From assembly GCF_006717045.1 (NCBI RefSeq), contig NZ_VFPH01000003.1, positions 744,001 to 808,000 on the forward strand: DNA of 64,000 bases, in the 5' to 3' direction. The position numbers and the translations under genes were made by a program. Positions 49,657 to 59,287 of the stretch are shown one piece after another. The DNA comes from Pseudonocardia cypriaca. GTDB taxonomy: Bacteria; Actinomycetota; Actinomycetes; Mycobacteriales; Pseudonocardiaceae. Each line of letters begins with the position of its first letter. Position 1 is the stretch's first letter. Under the pieces are notes generated by a model. The model did no database searches, was not told where the DNA came from, and saw only the letters and a list, made by a program, of their open reading frames with translations.

Positions 49657-51028
49657 ACCGCCGGAGCACGGCGGCGGTCACCAGGCACCCGGCGGCGGAC
49701 GCGGAGATCGCGGCCGCCGCGACGAAGCCCAGCTCGTAGCCCGCGACCTGCACCGCCGCGTCGCCGCCCGCGGCCGTCGCGAGCGGGACGAGCACCGCGA
49801 TCCCCAGCACGTTGCCGACCTGCTCGCACGTGACCAGCAGGCCGGACGCGACGCCCCGCCGGCCCGGGTCGGACGCGGCGGTGCCCTGCGTCGTCGCGGC
49901 CACCGACGCCACGCCGAGGCCGGCGCCGAGCAGCACGAACCCGCCGAGCATCGACGGCAGGGCCGGGGCGTCGGGGCCGATCGCCCGCAGCGCGAGCGCC
50001 CCGCAGGCGATGACGAGCAGCCCGCCCGCCATCGCCCGCCGCGTGCCCAGCGCCGCCACGACGCGCGGACCGGACAGCGAGCCGGCGACGACCGCCAGGT
50101 TGAACGGCGGGAAGAGCAGACCGGCGACCGCCGGGCCGAGGCCGAGCACCCCCTGGGCGTGCAGCGTGCAGAACAGCATCGGTGGCGTGGTTGCCGCCGT
50201 GAGCACGAGCGCCACGCCACCTGCGCTCAGCAGGCCGGGCCTGCGCAGCAGCGCCGCACCGAGCAACGGGTCCGCGGCGCGGCGCTCGACGAGCGCGAAC
50301 GCCGCGAGGAGCCCGGTCGCGACGGCGGCCACCGCGACCGTCGCGGCCGAGAGCCCCACCGTCTCGGCCCAGGTCAGCGCGAGGACGAGGGCGGCAAGGC
50401 CCGCGGTGGCCAGCACCGCACCCATGACCTCCGCCGACCCCGACGCGGGTGAGCGACCCTCGGGCAGCAGCCGCCGTGCGAGGAGCGCCGCCGCGGCGCA
50501 CACCGGCACGTTGACGAGGAAGACCCACCGCCAGTCGAGCCAGCCGCTCACCAGCCCGCCGAGCACCCAGCCGCTGGCCCCGCCGCCGGCGGCCGTCGCG
50601 GCCCAGCAGCCGAGCGCCCGCGCCCGCGCGACGCCGTCCGGACGGACGGTGAGCAGCAGCGCGAGCGCGGGCGGGGCGACGAGCGCGGCCCCGAGACCTT
50701 GCACGGCGCGGGCGGCCAGCAGGGCGCCCGCCGTCGGGGCCAGCCCGCAGGCCAGCGACGCCAGACCGAACAGGACCATTCCCGTGGTGAACGCCCGGCG
50801 CCGCCCCGCCCGGTCCGCCCAGCGGCCGGCGGCGAGCAGGAACCCGCTGAACGTCAGCGTGTAGGCGGTGACGACCCAGCTGAGCGTGGTGGTCGTGATG
50901 CCGAGATCGGCCTGCATCGCCGGCAGTGCGATCGCCACGATCGTCACGTCGAGGACGACCACGAACTGGGCGATGCAGAGCAGCGCGACCACCATGCCCG
51001 GGCCTTCCCCGGTGTCTGTTACCGCCAA
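49583..51028 (-). CDS. DHA2-family (EmrB/QacA-type) MFS transporter
   Basis: A 481-residue protein with about fourteen helices: VVLDVTIVAIALPAMQADLGITTTTLSWVVTAYTLTFSGFLLAAGRWADRAGRRRAF and RAVQGLGAALVAPPALALLL are diagnostic. It is a proton-driven exporter of drugs or other hydrophobic compounds. The start codon appears to be TTG (51028-51026). The last ~25 residues, Pro/Arg-rich (RTPSPPPHRARCPGPG), are antisense to the end of the other MFS gene and are probably a non-functional tail. The next gene upstream (51052-51678) runs in the same direction 23 nt away, so the two may be co-transcribed. Confidence 0.9.
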   Translation of the reverse strand: MAVTDTGEGPGMVVALLCIAQFVVVLDVTIVAIALPAMQADLGITTTTLSWVVTAYTLTFSGFLLAAGRWADRAGRRRAFTTGMVLFGLASLACGLAPTAGALLAARAVQGLGAALVAPPALALLLTVRPDGVARARALGCWAATAAGGGASGWVLGGLVSGWLDWRWVFLVNVPVCAAAALLARRLLPEGRSPASGSAEVMGAVLATAGLAALVLALTWAETVGLSAATVAVAAVATGLLAAFALVERRAADPLLGAALLRRPGLLSAGGVALVLTAATTPPMLFCTLHAQGVLGLGPAVAGLLFPPFNLAVVAGSLSGPRVVAALGTRRAMAGGLLVIACGALALRAIGPDAPALPSMLGGFVLLGAGLGVASVAATTQGTAASDPGRRGVASGLLVTCEQVGNVLGIAVLVPLATAAGGDAAVQVAGYELGFVAAAAISASAAGCLVTAAVLRRFRTPSPPPHRARCPGPGAATGGPR

Positions 51029-51051
51029 ACTTGCTTATGCCGGAAACAAGG

Positions 51052-51678
51052 TCAGGATCGCGTGCGCACCGCGAACAGCGGGAGGAAGGCCTGCGTGAGC
51101 GGGCCGATCGCCAGCGCGTAGAGCACCGTGCCGACCCCGACCGTGCCCCCGAGCAGCCACCCGCACGCCAGCACGGCCACCTCGATGCAGGTCCGCACCA
51201 GGCGGACGGACCACCCGGTGCGCGCGGACAGCCCGGTCATCAACCCGTCCCGCGGGCCGGGTCCGAGCCGGGCCCCCACGTAGGCGGCGGTCGCCACACC
51301 GTTCAGTACGATGCCCCCCACGAGCAGCGCGATCCGCGCCACGAGCGCGTCCGGGGTGGGCAGCACCGCGAGCGCGACGTCGACGACCGCGGCGATCACG
51401 ACGACGTTGGCCACCGTGCCGATGCCGGGGCGCTGCCGCAGCGGGATCCACAGCAGCAGCACGACCGCGCCGGTGATCGCGGTGATCGCGCCGAAGCTGA
51501 GCGGGGTCTGCCGGGTGAGCCCCTCGTGCAGCACGTCCCACGGGTTCAGCCCGAGGCCGCTGCGGATCTGCATCGCCATGCTCACGGCGTACAGCGCGAG
51601 CCCGCCGATCAGCTGCGGCAGCCGGCGGCCGGGGTTGCGGGTGACGGGAATGGGACGGAGGTCGACGACAGCCACCAT
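51052..51678 (-). CDS. YczE/YitT-family integral membrane protein
   Basis: A 208-residue protein with five or six helices. It begins with LPQLIGGLALYAVSMAMQIRSGLGLNPWDVLHEGL, the mark of the YczE/YyaS family, followed by VGARLGPGPRDGLMTGLSARTG. Function is unknown; in Bacillus yczE affects surfactin and lipopeptide production. The ATG at 51678 begins MVAVVDLRPIPVTRNPGRRL. It is divergent from the TPM-domain gene at 51773. Confidence 0.9.
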   Translation of the reverse strand: MVAVVDLRPIPVTRNPGRRLPQLIGGLALYAVSMAMQIRSGLGLNPWDVLHEGLTRQTPLSFGAITAITGAVVLLLWIPLRQRPGIGTVANVVVIAAVVDVALAVLPTPDALVARIALLVGGIVLNGVATAAYVGARLGPGPRDGLMTGLSARTGWSVRLVRTCIEVAVLACGWLLGGTVGVGTVLYALAIGPLTQAFLPLFAVRTRS

Positions 51679-51772
51679 CCCATCGTGGGTGATGGGCGCG
51701 CCGCTGCCGATGGCCAATCCCGCGCAGGTGGACCGGCGCGCGATGATGGCCCTCCTGTCGATGGAGGTCACC

Positions 51773-53689
51773 GTGCGCAGGTTGTTCGTGCTGATCGGGG
51801 TACTGATCGGGATTCCGGCCGGGCTCGTGCTGGGTGTCGGCAGCGCCGGGGCGGAACCTCCGCTGCGCCTGGCCGACCGCGTCACCGACCGGGCGGGCGT
51901 GCTCTCGCCGGAGAAGGTCGCGCGGGTCCAGGACGCGGTCGAGCAGCTGCGGGCCGAGAACGGCGTGGACCTCTTCGTCGTCTTCGTCAGGTCGTTCGAC
52001 GGCGCAGACGGGCAGGAGTGGGCCGACGAGACCGCGCGGCGCTCCCAGCTGGGCACGGAGGACGCGCTGCTCGCCGTGGCCGTCGGCGATCGGGCCTACG
52101 GAATCTCGGTGGCGGACGGCTTCCCGATCGACGAGTCCCGGGTGGACGAGATCCGCACCGAGGCCGTCGAACCGCGGCTCTCCGCCGAGGCGTGGGACGG
52201 CGCGGCGATCGCCATGGCCGACGGGCTGCGCTCCAGCGGCGGTGGCGGGTTCGGCCTCGGGCTGGCCGTGGTCGGCGGCGCCGCCGTCGTCGGGGCCGGT
52301 GCCTATGCACTGCACCGCAGGCGGCGCCGTGCCGCAGAGGCGCCGCCGGCCCCGGACCTCCCGCCCGACGAGTTCGCCGACGTGTCCACCGCCGACCTCG
52401 CGTACCGGGCCAGCGCCGCCCTGATCGAGGTCGACGACGCCGTGCGCACCTCCGAGCAGGAGCTCGCGGCGGCGCGCACCCACTTCGGCGCGGACGCCGT
52501 GGCGGCGTTCGCCGCCGCGCTGGACCAGTCGCGCGCCGACATGATGCGCGCCTTCACGCTTCGCCAGCAGCTCGACGACGACCAGCCGGAGGACGAGCGC
52601 GCGACCCGCGCCATGAACGCCGAGATCATCCGGATCGCCGCCGCCGCGGACGACCGGCTGGACGAGCAGGTGGAGGCGTTCGACGCCCTGCGCGGCCTGG
52701 AGGCGCGCGCTCCCGAGTACGTCGGCGAGCTGCGCACCCGGCTCGACGGCGTCCGCGCCCGGCTGCCGCAGGTCGATGCGGCTTGGGAGGCGCTGCAGTT
52801 GCGCTACGCGGCCACCGCCCTCGAGCCGGTGGCAGGCGACGTCGACCGGGCGCGGGAGCTGCTCACGGCCGCGGAGGCCGAGCTCGTCGAGGCGCAGGAG
52901 AGCGTGGCAGGCAGCGGCCCGGCCGCCGCCGTCGTCGCCGGCCGGGCCGCCGAGGACGCGATCACGCAGGCCGAGACCCTGCTCGACGGCATCGGGCGCC
53001 GCGAGTCCGAGCTGGCGGACGCCGCGGAGAAGGTGCCGGCCGCCCGAGCAGAGGTCCAGATGGACCTCGCCGAGGCACGGGCGCTGTCCCGAGAGGCGAT
53101 CGCCCCGGTCGTCGCCAGGGCGGAGGCCGCGGTGACCGCGGCCGACCAGGCGGCCGCCGGACCGCAGCCGGACCCCATAGCGGCGCTGCGACTGCTGGTC
53201 GAGGCCGGGACCGCCCTCGACCAGGGGATCGCCGACGCCCGCGAGGACGCCGAACGCGACCGGAAGGCCGCCGCCGCGCTCGAGCAGGCCGTGCTCACCG
53301 CGCGGTCGAGCGTCAGCGCGGCGGAGGACTTCGTCGCCACCCGGCGCGGAGCGATCCGCACGCGGGCCCGCACCCGGCTCGCCGAGGCCCGCCGGCACCT
53401 CGAGCAGGCCGGCGGGGCCGACCCGGTGGCCGCGCTCCGGGAGGCCCAGCACGCCGATGCGCTCGCCCGGGAGGCACTGGCGCTGGCCCAGGCGGACGTG
53501 TCGCAGTGGTCCCCACCCGGCGCCACCAGCAGCGCGGGCGTCGACCTAGCAGGCCTCGTCCTCGGGGGGATCCTCTCCGGCGCGACCAGCAGCTACCGGG
53601 GGCACCGGCGCGGCGGGGGCGGGTTCTCGCCGGGCAGCTTCGGCGGCTCGGCCAGCCGTGGGCGGCGGGGAGGCGGCGGGCGCTTCTAG
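51773..53689 (+). CDS. TPM-domain membrane-anchored protein with coiled-coil stalk
   Basis: A 638-residue protein resembling Rv2345. A signal peptide (residues 1-30, ending VGSAGAEP) precedes a TPM domain (about 33-160: LADRVTDRAGVLSPEKVARVQDAVEQLRAENGVDLFVVFVRSF and GTEDALLAVAVGDRAYGISV). One membrane helix near 165-185 (GLGLAVVGGAAVVGAGAYAL) precedes a basic stop-transfer. About 400 Ala/Glu-rich residues likely form coiled coils, and a Gly/Arg/Ser-rich tail ends RGRRGGGGRF. TPM domains include phosphatase-like and chaperone-like proteins; function here is unknown. The GTG at 51773 is set by GGAGG 5 nt upstream. Confidence 0.88.
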   Translation: MRRLFVLIGVLIGIPAGLVLGVGSAGAEPPLRLADRVTDRAGVLSPEKVARVQDAVEQLRAENGVDLFVVFVRSFDGADGQEWADETARRSQLGTEDALLAVAVGDRAYGISVADGFPIDESRVDEIRTEAVEPRLSAEAWDGAAIAMADGLRSSGGGGFGLGLAVVGGAAVVGAGAYALHRRRRRAAEAPPAPDLPPDEFADVSTADLAYRASAALIEVDDAVRTSEQELAAARTHFGADAVAAFAAALDQSRADMMRAFTLRQQLDDDQPEDERATRAMNAEIIRIAAAADDRLDEQVEAFDALRGLEARAPEYVGELRTRLDGVRARLPQVDAAWEALQLRYAATALEPVAGDVDRARELLTAAEAELVEAQESVAGSGPAAAVVAGRAAEDAITQAETLLDGIGRRESELADAAEKVPAARAEVQMDLAEARALSREAIAPVVARAEAAVTAADQAAAGPQPDPIAALRLLVEAGTALDQGIADAREDAERDRKAAAALEQAVLTARSSVSAAEDFVATRRGAIRTRARTRLAEARRHLEQAGGADPVAALREAQHADALAREALALAQADVSQWSPPGATSSAGVDLAGLVLGGILSGATSSYRGHRRGGGGFSPGSFGGSASRGRRGGGGRF

Positions 53690-53733
53690 GGCCTGCCGAC
53701 GAAGGCCGATCGCCGCCCGCGCGCTTGCGAAGC

Positions 53734-54675
53734 TCAGCTTCCCGCTCTCGTCGGATCCGCTCCCCCGGCCTGGCGAGCCGCTTCCCGGCGCAGTGTGCGG
53801 ACGATGTTCGCGACGGCGGGTGGCTGTGGCCCCGGGAAACGGGCCAGGACGACCCGTCGGTGCTCGACCGGGCCCTGCACTTCGACCAGTCGCACGCTCG
53901 CCGGGACTGCCTCGGCCATTCCCGCGGGTACGGTGGTGATCCCACAGCCCGCGGCCACCAGTTGGAGCTTGGTGAGCCAGTCCCGAGCGGTGTGAGCGAT
54001 GCGCGGCCGCCCCGGGAAGCTCGGCCACACCCCCATCCCCGGCTCGCCGGCGCTCGACGGGCTCGCGATCCAGTCCTGGTCGGCCAGGGCCTGGATGTCC
54101 GCGACGCCTGCGGCCGCCAAGGCGCTGCCAGCCGGAACAGCGAGCAGCAGCTCCGTGTCGAGGAGGGTCAGGCACTCCAGGGGCGGGGTCTGTTCGTCGA
54201 GCGGGCGATGCGGTGGCCGAGACCCCAGGATCGCCAGATCGATCGTGCGCGCCCGCAGGGCGCGCACCAATGCCGGGGTCGACGCCTCGCGTGTCGTGAC
54301 CCTGATAGCGGGGTGTGTGCGGCGCAGGGCGGCCAACGCACGGGGCAGGATCAGCACGCCGGCGCTGGGGAACGTGCCGAGCCGGACGACGCCGCGGTCG
54401 GATGGTAGGCCGCTGAGCTCGCGCTCGGCTGCAGCGACCGCGTCCAGCGCCACCGCTGCGTGCCGCAGCAGGGTCAGGCCGGCCGCCGTCAGGGCGACAC
54501 CTCCGGGCCGGCGGTCGAACAGCTTCAGCCCAGCGGCACGTTCCAGTGCAGCGACCTGCCGCGAGACCGCGGACTGGGTGTAGCCGAGCTCTGCGGCGGC
54601 GGCTGTGAAGCTGCCGCGTTCGGCCACCTCGCGCAGCACCCGCAGACCCATCAGCGACGGCTCCATGACGTTCAT
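53734..54675 (-). CDS. LysR-family transcriptional regulator
   Basis: A 313-residue regulator. The HTH is LMGLRVLREVAERGSFTAAAAELGYTQSAVSRQVAALERAAGLKLFDRRPGGV, with a normal effector domain starting VVRLGTFPSAGVLILPRALAALR. It is divergent from the tautomerase gene at 54795 across 119 nt and very likely controls it. A mirrored ACCCC/GGGGT pair in that space (54680-54717) may be part of its site. It is unrelated in detail to the two similar LysR proteins at 15452 and 35053. Confidence 0.9.
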   Translation of the reverse strand: MNVMEPSLMGLRVLREVAERGSFTAAAAELGYTQSAVSRQVAALERAAGLKLFDRRPGGVALTAAGLTLLRHAAVALDAVAAAERELSGLPSDRGVVRLGTFPSAGVLILPRALAALRRTHPAIRVTTREASTPALVRALRARTIDLAILGSRPPHRPLDEQTPPLECLTLLDTELLLAVPAGSALAAAGVADIQALADQDWIASPSSAGEPGMGVWPSFPGRPRIAHTARDWLTKLQLVAAGCGITTVPAGMAEAVPASVRLVEVQGPVEHRRVVLARFPGPQPPAVANIVRTLRREAARQAGGADPTRAGS

Positions 54676-54794
54676 GCATACCCCGTGTTCCAGACTCTCG
54701 CTAGCCGCATGGGGTGTCGGGACCTAGCGTGAATGGCATCAGGCGCGCATCGATGAGCGCGCGATCATAATTCCCCATTCACCAGGAGCTCCTC

Positions 54795-55226
54795 ATGCCG
54801 TTCGTCGAGATCTACCTTCGCAAGGGAAAGACGCCGGAATACCGCAAAGCCGTCTCCGAGGCGGTACACGATTCGATGCGGCAGGTGTTCCAGATCCCCG
54901 AGGACGACTTCTTCCACGTCGTCCACGACCTGGAGCCTGGCGACATGCTGCATCCGCCCACGTTCTTCGGCATCGAGCGCAGTGCGAACACCGTGATCAT
55001 CCGCATGACGTTCAACCGGCGGCCCCCGGCGCAGAAGGCGGCATTGTTCGAAACCGTCGCCGACCGCCTCGTGGCCGCCGTGGGGATGCGCCGCGAGGAC
55101 ATCCTGATGACGGTCCTGGAGACCGCCGCGGAGAACTGGTGGGTGCACGGTCGGATCGTCGATCCCGACACCGGCTTCGACATCCGGATGAGCCCCGAGG
55201 CAATGGCAGCCGGCCAGACCGGTTGA
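54795..55226 (+). CDS. Tautomerase-superfamily protein
   Basis: A 143-residue protein beginning MPFVEIYLRKGKTPEYRKAVSEAVHDSMRQVFQIPEDDFFHVVHDL. Pro2 is the catalytic base of tautomerases once Met is removed. The length is about twice that of 4-oxalocrotonate tautomerase, as in the fused MSAD/Tautomerase_3 group. EIYLRKGK and a second beta-alpha unit from IIRMTFNRRPPAQKAALFETVADRL confirm the tandem arrangement. An AGGAG ribosome site precedes the ATG. Regulation by the divergent LysR gene is likely. The substrate, perhaps an aromatic catabolite or halogenated acid, is unknown. Confidence 0.9.
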   Translation: MPFVEIYLRKGKTPEYRKAVSEAVHDSMRQVFQIPEDDFFHVVHDLEPGDMLHPPTFFGIERSANTVIIRMTFNRRPPAQKAALFETVADRLVAAVGMRREDILMTVLETAAENWWVHGRIVDPDTGFDIRMSPEAMAAGQTG

Positions 55227-55283
55227 ACACGCTGGTCCGGGTCGCGGTCCCCGCCCCGGCCCCGGTGGCCGGCCGTTCGGCGA

Positions 55284-57581
55284 TCACACCGGGGTGACCC
55301 GCACCCCCACGACCCGCCGGTCCGCGGGCGAGACCTCGTGCACCGGGCCCGTGAGCTCCACCTCGCCCGTGAGCACCGGGTCCGCGCAGCTGCGCCCGAC
55401 GAACAGGCGGACGGTGCCCGGTTCGACCACCCGCACCATGCTCCGGTCGGTGAAGGCCAGCCGCTGGGTGGGCACGTCGAGCTCGACGTCGGCACTCTGC
55501 CCCGGCTCCAGGTGCACGCGGGCGTAGCCGAGCAGCTGCGCCACCGGACGGGTCACGGAGGCGACGACGTCGGTGGCGTAGAGCTGCACGACGTCGGCAC
55601 CGGCGCGGTCGCCGGTGTTGGTGACGCGGCAGCTCGCCACGATCGCCCCGTCGGTGGGCACCTGCGACGCCGCGACCCGCAGGTCGGTGTGGGTGAACGT
55701 CGTGTAGGACAGCCCGTGCCCGAAGGGCCGGACCGGGGCGGTGGCGAGGTTGCTCACCGAGCTCGCCCCGCCCAGCGGCGGGTGCAGGTAGCTGTAGGGC
55801 TGGGCGCCGACCGAGCGCGGCATGCTGACCGGCAACCGGCCCGACGGGTTGATCCGCCCCGAGAGCACGCCGGCCACGGCGGCGGCGCCTTCCTGGCCGG
55901 GGAAGAACGCCTGCACGACCGCGGCGCACCGCTCCAGCGCCCAGTCGACTGCGTACGGGCGGCCGGTGAGGAGGACCAGCACCACGGGGGTGCCGGTCTC
56001 CAGCAGCGCCTCGACGAGCCCGCGCTGGACGCCGGACAGGTCGAGCGAGTCGGCGTCGCACCCCTCGCCGGAGGTGCCGCGACCGAAGAGGCCCGCGCGG
56101 TCGCCGACGACTGCCACGCACAGCTCGGCGTCCCGCGCGGCGGCGACGGCCTCGGCGAAACCGCTGGTATCCGCGGTGTCGACGTCCGCGCCGCGCGCGT
56201 GCATGATCGCGGCGGCCGGCAGCTCGGCGCGCAGCGCGTCCAGCACGCTCGCGATCTCCAGGCCCGGCTCGACACCCTCGTGCAGCGAGAGCACGTGGTT
56301 GAGGAAGCTGTAGCAGCCGAAGAGCGCCGCCGTGTCGTGGGCGTTCGGTCCGACGACGGCCACCCAGGCGGGCGCCGCGAGCGGCAGCGTGCCGTCGTTG
56401 GAGAGCAGCACCACCGACTCCTCGGCCAGGCGGGCCGCTAATGCACGGTGCTCGGGTGGGTCGAGGTCGATGGCGCCAACCTCGGCGTAGTCCTCCGGGC
56501 GGCGGTCGAGCAGGCCCAGGAGCGCCTTCTGGCGGAGCACCCGTTCCAGCGCCCGGTCGACGAGCGACTCCGGCAGCGCCCCGGACCGCACCCGTTCGGC
56601 GAGGGGCTCGAGGAAGGCGTTGCCGGTGGGCAGCTCCACGTCGATGCCGGCGGCGAGGGCCTGCGCGGCGGCGTCGCCGAGGTCGGCCGCGACCTCGTGC
56701 AGGGTGTGCAGGAACGCGACGGAGAAGTAGTCGGCCACCACCGTGCCGGTGAACCCCCACCGGTCCCGCAGCACGCCCGTGAGCAGGTTGGCGTCGGCGG
56801 CCACCGGCAGCCCGTCGATCTCGGCGTAGGAGTTCATGACCGAGCCGACGCCGCCGTCGAGGACCGCCATCTCGAACGGCGGCAGCAGCACGTCGGCCAC
56901 CTCGCGCGGCCCGGCGTGCACCGGGGCGAGGTTGCGGCCGGCCCGCGAGGCCGAGTAGCCGACGAAGTGCTTGAGCGTGGCGACGATGCCGGTGGACTGC
57001 AGACCGCGCACGTACGCGGTGCCGATCGTGCCGACGACGTACGGGTCCTCGGAGATGCACTCCTCGACGCGGCCCCACCGCGCGTCGCGCACCACGTCCA
57101 GCACCGGGGCGAGCCCCTGGTGCACGCCGAGGCTGCGCATGGACGCGCCGATCGCGGCGCCCATCTGCTCGACGAGCGCAGGATCGAAGGCGGCGCCCCA
57201 GGACAGCGGCGCCGGGAAGGTGGTCGCCTTCCACGCGGCGAGCCCGGTGAGGCACTCCTCGTGCACGAGTGCCGGGATCCCGAGGCGGGTGTGCTCGACC
57301 AGCCAGCGCTGCTTCGCCGCCAGGGCCCGCGCCCCGTCCACCGGGTCGACGGGGGCCGTGCCGAACGGTCGGGTGAGCTGGCCGAGGCCGTGGGCCGCGA
57401 ACGCTTCGAGCCCGACCTCGTCGGTCTGCATCGCGTCCTGCATCGGGGCGACGTCGCCGCCGTCGCCGGACCCGCCGCGGCCCTCCCAGAGCGCGACCAG
57501 CTGGGCGAGCTTCTCCTCGAGCGTCATCTCCGCGATGAGCTCGGCGACCCGGGAGGCACGGGGGGACGCCTCGGTGCTCAT
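55284..57581 (-). CDS. GH3 beta-glycosidase (beta-glucosidase/xylosidase)
   Basis: A 765-residue cytoplasmic glycoside hydrolase. The GH3 N-terminal barrel has KHF (Lys204-Phe206), SYAEIDGLP and the nucleophile Asp284 in GTVVADYFSV. The second domain holds SVVLLSNDGTLPL and GRPYAVDW. A fibronectin-III-like domain ends the protein (about 660-760: CRVTNTGDRAGADVVQLYA). No signal peptide, so it acts on imported oligosaccharide. The ATG at 57581, 6 nt after GGAAGG, was preferred to the GTG at 57587. It is divergent from a LacI gene. No transporter is adjacent, so sugar uptake must occur elsewhere. Confidence 0.93.
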   Translation of the reverse strand: MSTEASPRASRVAELIAEMTLEEKLAQLVALWEGRGGSGDGGDVAPMQDAMQTDEVGLEAFAAHGLGQLTRPFGTAPVDPVDGARALAAKQRWLVEHTRLGIPALVHEECLTGLAAWKATTFPAPLSWGAAFDPALVEQMGAAIGASMRSLGVHQGLAPVLDVVRDARWGRVEECISEDPYVVGTIGTAYVRGLQSTGIVATLKHFVGYSASRAGRNLAPVHAGPREVADVLLPPFEMAVLDGGVGSVMNSYAEIDGLPVAADANLLTGVLRDRWGFTGTVVADYFSVAFLHTLHEVAADLGDAAAQALAAGIDVELPTGNAFLEPLAERVRSGALPESLVDRALERVLRQKALLGLLDRRPEDYAEVGAIDLDPPEHRALAARLAEESVVLLSNDGTLPLAAPAWVAVVGPNAHDTAALFGCYSFLNHVLSLHEGVEPGLEIASVLDALRAELPAAAIMHARGADVDTADTSGFAEAVAAARDAELCVAVVGDRAGLFGRGTSGEGCDADSLDLSGVQRGLVEALLETGTPVVLVLLTGRPYAVDWALERCAAVVQAFFPGQEGAAAVAGVLSGRINPSGRLPVSMPRSVGAQPYSYLHPPLGGASSVSNLATAPVRPFGHGLSYTTFTHTDLRVAASQVPTDGAIVASCRVTNTGDRAGADVVQLYATDVVASVTRPVAQLLGYARVHLEPGQSADVELDVPTQRLAFTDRSMVRVVEPGTVRLFVGRSCADPVLTGEVELTGPVHEVSPADRRVVGVRVTPV

Positions 57582-57600
57582 TGACACCCTTCCTCGGATC

Positions 57601-57612
57601 CGAAAGTTTCCG
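57601..57612. promoter_or_regulatory. Candidate LacI operator of the GH3 gene
   Basis: CGAAAGTTTCCG is an imperfect 12-bp dyad (CG.AA..TT.CG) 20 nt before the GH3 ATG and within the region shared with the divergent LacI gene. The pattern is common for LacI regulators of beta-glycosidases. It differs from the GGAAACCGGTTTTCC type at 33899. Confidence 0.5.
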
Positions 57613-57691
57613 ACACTTGCGATTCGCGGCGCCGACGGTAGGTTCGGGCCGGCCGCGCGTCAAGCCACTTGTTCGTCCGGGGAGGACAGCG

Positions 57692-58702
57692 ATGCCCAGC
57701 CGTCGCGTGACGATCGCCGAGATCGCGGCTTCCGCGGGCGTGTCGGTACCCACCGTCTCGAAGGTCCTCAACGGCAGGGCGGACGTGTCGGAGACCACAC
57801 GCAGGCGCGTGCAGCAGGTCATGATCGACCGCGGGTACCAGCGCCGGACGTCCGGCGGGCAGCGTCCGGTCGGCCTGATCGACATGGCCGTGCCCGGCCT
57901 GGACTCGCCATGGGTCGTCGACGTGCTGCGCGGCGCGGAGGCCGAGGCCCGCAAGGCCGGCAGCCAGATCGTCGTCACGTCGACGGAAAGGGCGCCCGCA
58001 GGCGACCGGTGGTGGCTCGACCGGCTGGCCACGCGCCGCTCCGACGGGCTCGTACTGGTGGTCAGCGAGGCGGCCCCGGAAACGGTCGAGCAGCTCGCCG
58101 CGCTGCGCACGCCAGTGGTGCTCCTCGATCCCGTGGGCGGCAGCGACCCCTCCTACGCCACGGTCGGGGCCACGAACTGGGCTGGCGGCCTCTCGGCCGT
58201 CGAGCACCTCGTCTCGCTCGGCCACCGCCGGATCGCCGCGCTTTCCGGACACCCCCGGCTGGCGTGCAGCCAGGAACGGGTGGAGGGCTACCGCGCCGGG
58301 CTCGGCCGGGCCGGCATCCCCGTTGACGAACGCCTCGTGCACTTCAGCGACTTCCGCACCGGTGCCGGGCAGGCAGGCGCCCGCGCGGTTCTCGACCAGC
58401 CCGACCCGCCGACCGCGATCTTCGCCGGCTCCGACATGCAGGCCTTCGGCGTCTACAAGGAGGCGGCGGCGCGCGGGCTGCGCATCCCGGAGGACCTCAG
58501 CGTCGTGGGCTTCGACGACATCGCGTTCAGCGAGCTGACGACCCCACCGCTCACGACGGTCCGCCAGCCGCTGGCCCGGATGGCCGCGGAAGCGGTCCGC
58601 CTGCTCCTCGACGCGGGCGACGGCATGCCCGGCCCGCCGCGGCGCGTGGAGCTGGCGACGCACCTCGTCGTGCGCGGGAGCACGGGGCCGGTCGCGCGCT
58701 GA
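57692..58702 (+). CDS. LacI-family regulator of the GH3 gene
   Basis: A 336-residue regulator with HTH TIAEIAASAGVSVPTVSKVLNGRADVSETTRRRVQQVMIDRGYQR. The effector domain follows (VVGFDDIAFSELTTPPLTTVRQP). The ATG at 57692 lies after GGGGAGGACA. Divergent from the GH3 gene with 110 nt between, it very likely represses that gene in the absence of a gluco- or xylo-oligosaccharide. The frame is open upstream, but that is promoter sequence. Confidence 0.93.
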   Translation: MPSRRVTIAEIAASAGVSVPTVSKVLNGRADVSETTRRRVQQVMIDRGYQRRTSGGQRPVGLIDMAVPGLDSPWVVDVLRGAEAEARKAGSQIVVTSTERAPAGDRWWLDRLATRRSDGLVLVVSEAAPETVEQLAALRTPVVLLDPVGGSDPSYATVGATNWAGGLSAVEHLVSLGHRRIAALSGHPRLACSQERVEGYRAGLGRAGIPVDERLVHFSDFRTGAGQAGARAVLDQPDPPTAIFAGSDMQAFGVYKEAAARGLRIPEDLSVVGFDDIAFSELTTPPLTTVRQPLARMAAEAVRLLLDAGDGMPGPPRRVELATHLVVRGSTGPVAR

Positions 58703-58735
58703 GGCGCTACTCGACCACCGGACGTCGGCGGGTGG

Positions 58736-59230
58736 CTACCGGACCCCGCCGCGGGGGCTGGGCAGCCGGGTCTCGAAGTCGATCAGGCCGGCCCAGCTCG
58801 GGCGGACCCCGATCCGGGCCGTCCGGGTGCCGGGCTGCTGGGCCGACGCGACGAACGACGCTGCCGCCTCCTCACCGAGGTACCGCCGGGCCGCCTCGAC
58901 GTGCTCGGCGGCGAGACCGTCGACCTCCGTCACGACCGCTCGTCCCCTGATCAGCAGCACGTCCGGTACGGCGTCGTCGGTGTCGATCGTGATTGCCACG
59001 TCCGGGTTCCGCCGCAGCACGTCGACCCGCCGAGTCGGATGGCGCACCCCGGGACCGGCCAGGAACGTGCACATCACGATCTCGGTACCGGTCCAGGTGA
59101 ACCAGGTCGGGAGCACCCGCGGCGTGCCGTCGGTCCAGACGAGGGCGAGGCGGGCCGGTATGGACGACGCCAGCAGCCGGCGAGCGGGCGCGGAGTCGAG
59201 CAGGCGCAGGTCTCCCTGGGGAAGGCTCAT
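58736..59230 (-). CDS. Pyridoxamine 5'-phosphate oxidase-like split-barrel protein
   Basis: A 164-residue protein, a second representative of the flavin/F420 split-barrel group in the window. It shows RLLASSIPARLALVWTDGTPRVLPTWFTWTGTEIVMCTF, then NPDVAITIDTDDAVPDVLLIRGRAVVTEVDG. It is not closely similar to the protein at 46851. Cofactor and substrate are unknown. It stands alone, convergent with the LacI gene and divergent from the MFS exporter gene. Confidence 0.85.
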   Translation of the reverse strand: MSLPQGDLRLLDSAPARRLLASSIPARLALVWTDGTPRVLPTWFTWTGTEIVMCTFLAGPGVRHPTRRVDVLRRNPDVAITIDTDDAVPDVLLIRGRAVVTEVDGLAAEHVEAARRYLGEEAAASFVASAQQPGTRTARIGVRPSWAGLIDFETRLPSPRGGVR

Positions 59231-59287
59231 GCCCTGACGACGAACGGCTCGCGATCACATCGACAGGGCACGAGGATGGAAGAAGGA

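Noticed and set aside
53690..53707. Small hairpin GGCCT/AGGCC after the TPM-domain gene
   Set aside because: Only five base pairs with an 8-nt loop; not distinguishable from background.
50926..54408. A 1160-codon plus-strand frame
   Set aside because: It crosses four well-supported genes in other frames and is arginine- and glycine-rich without domains.
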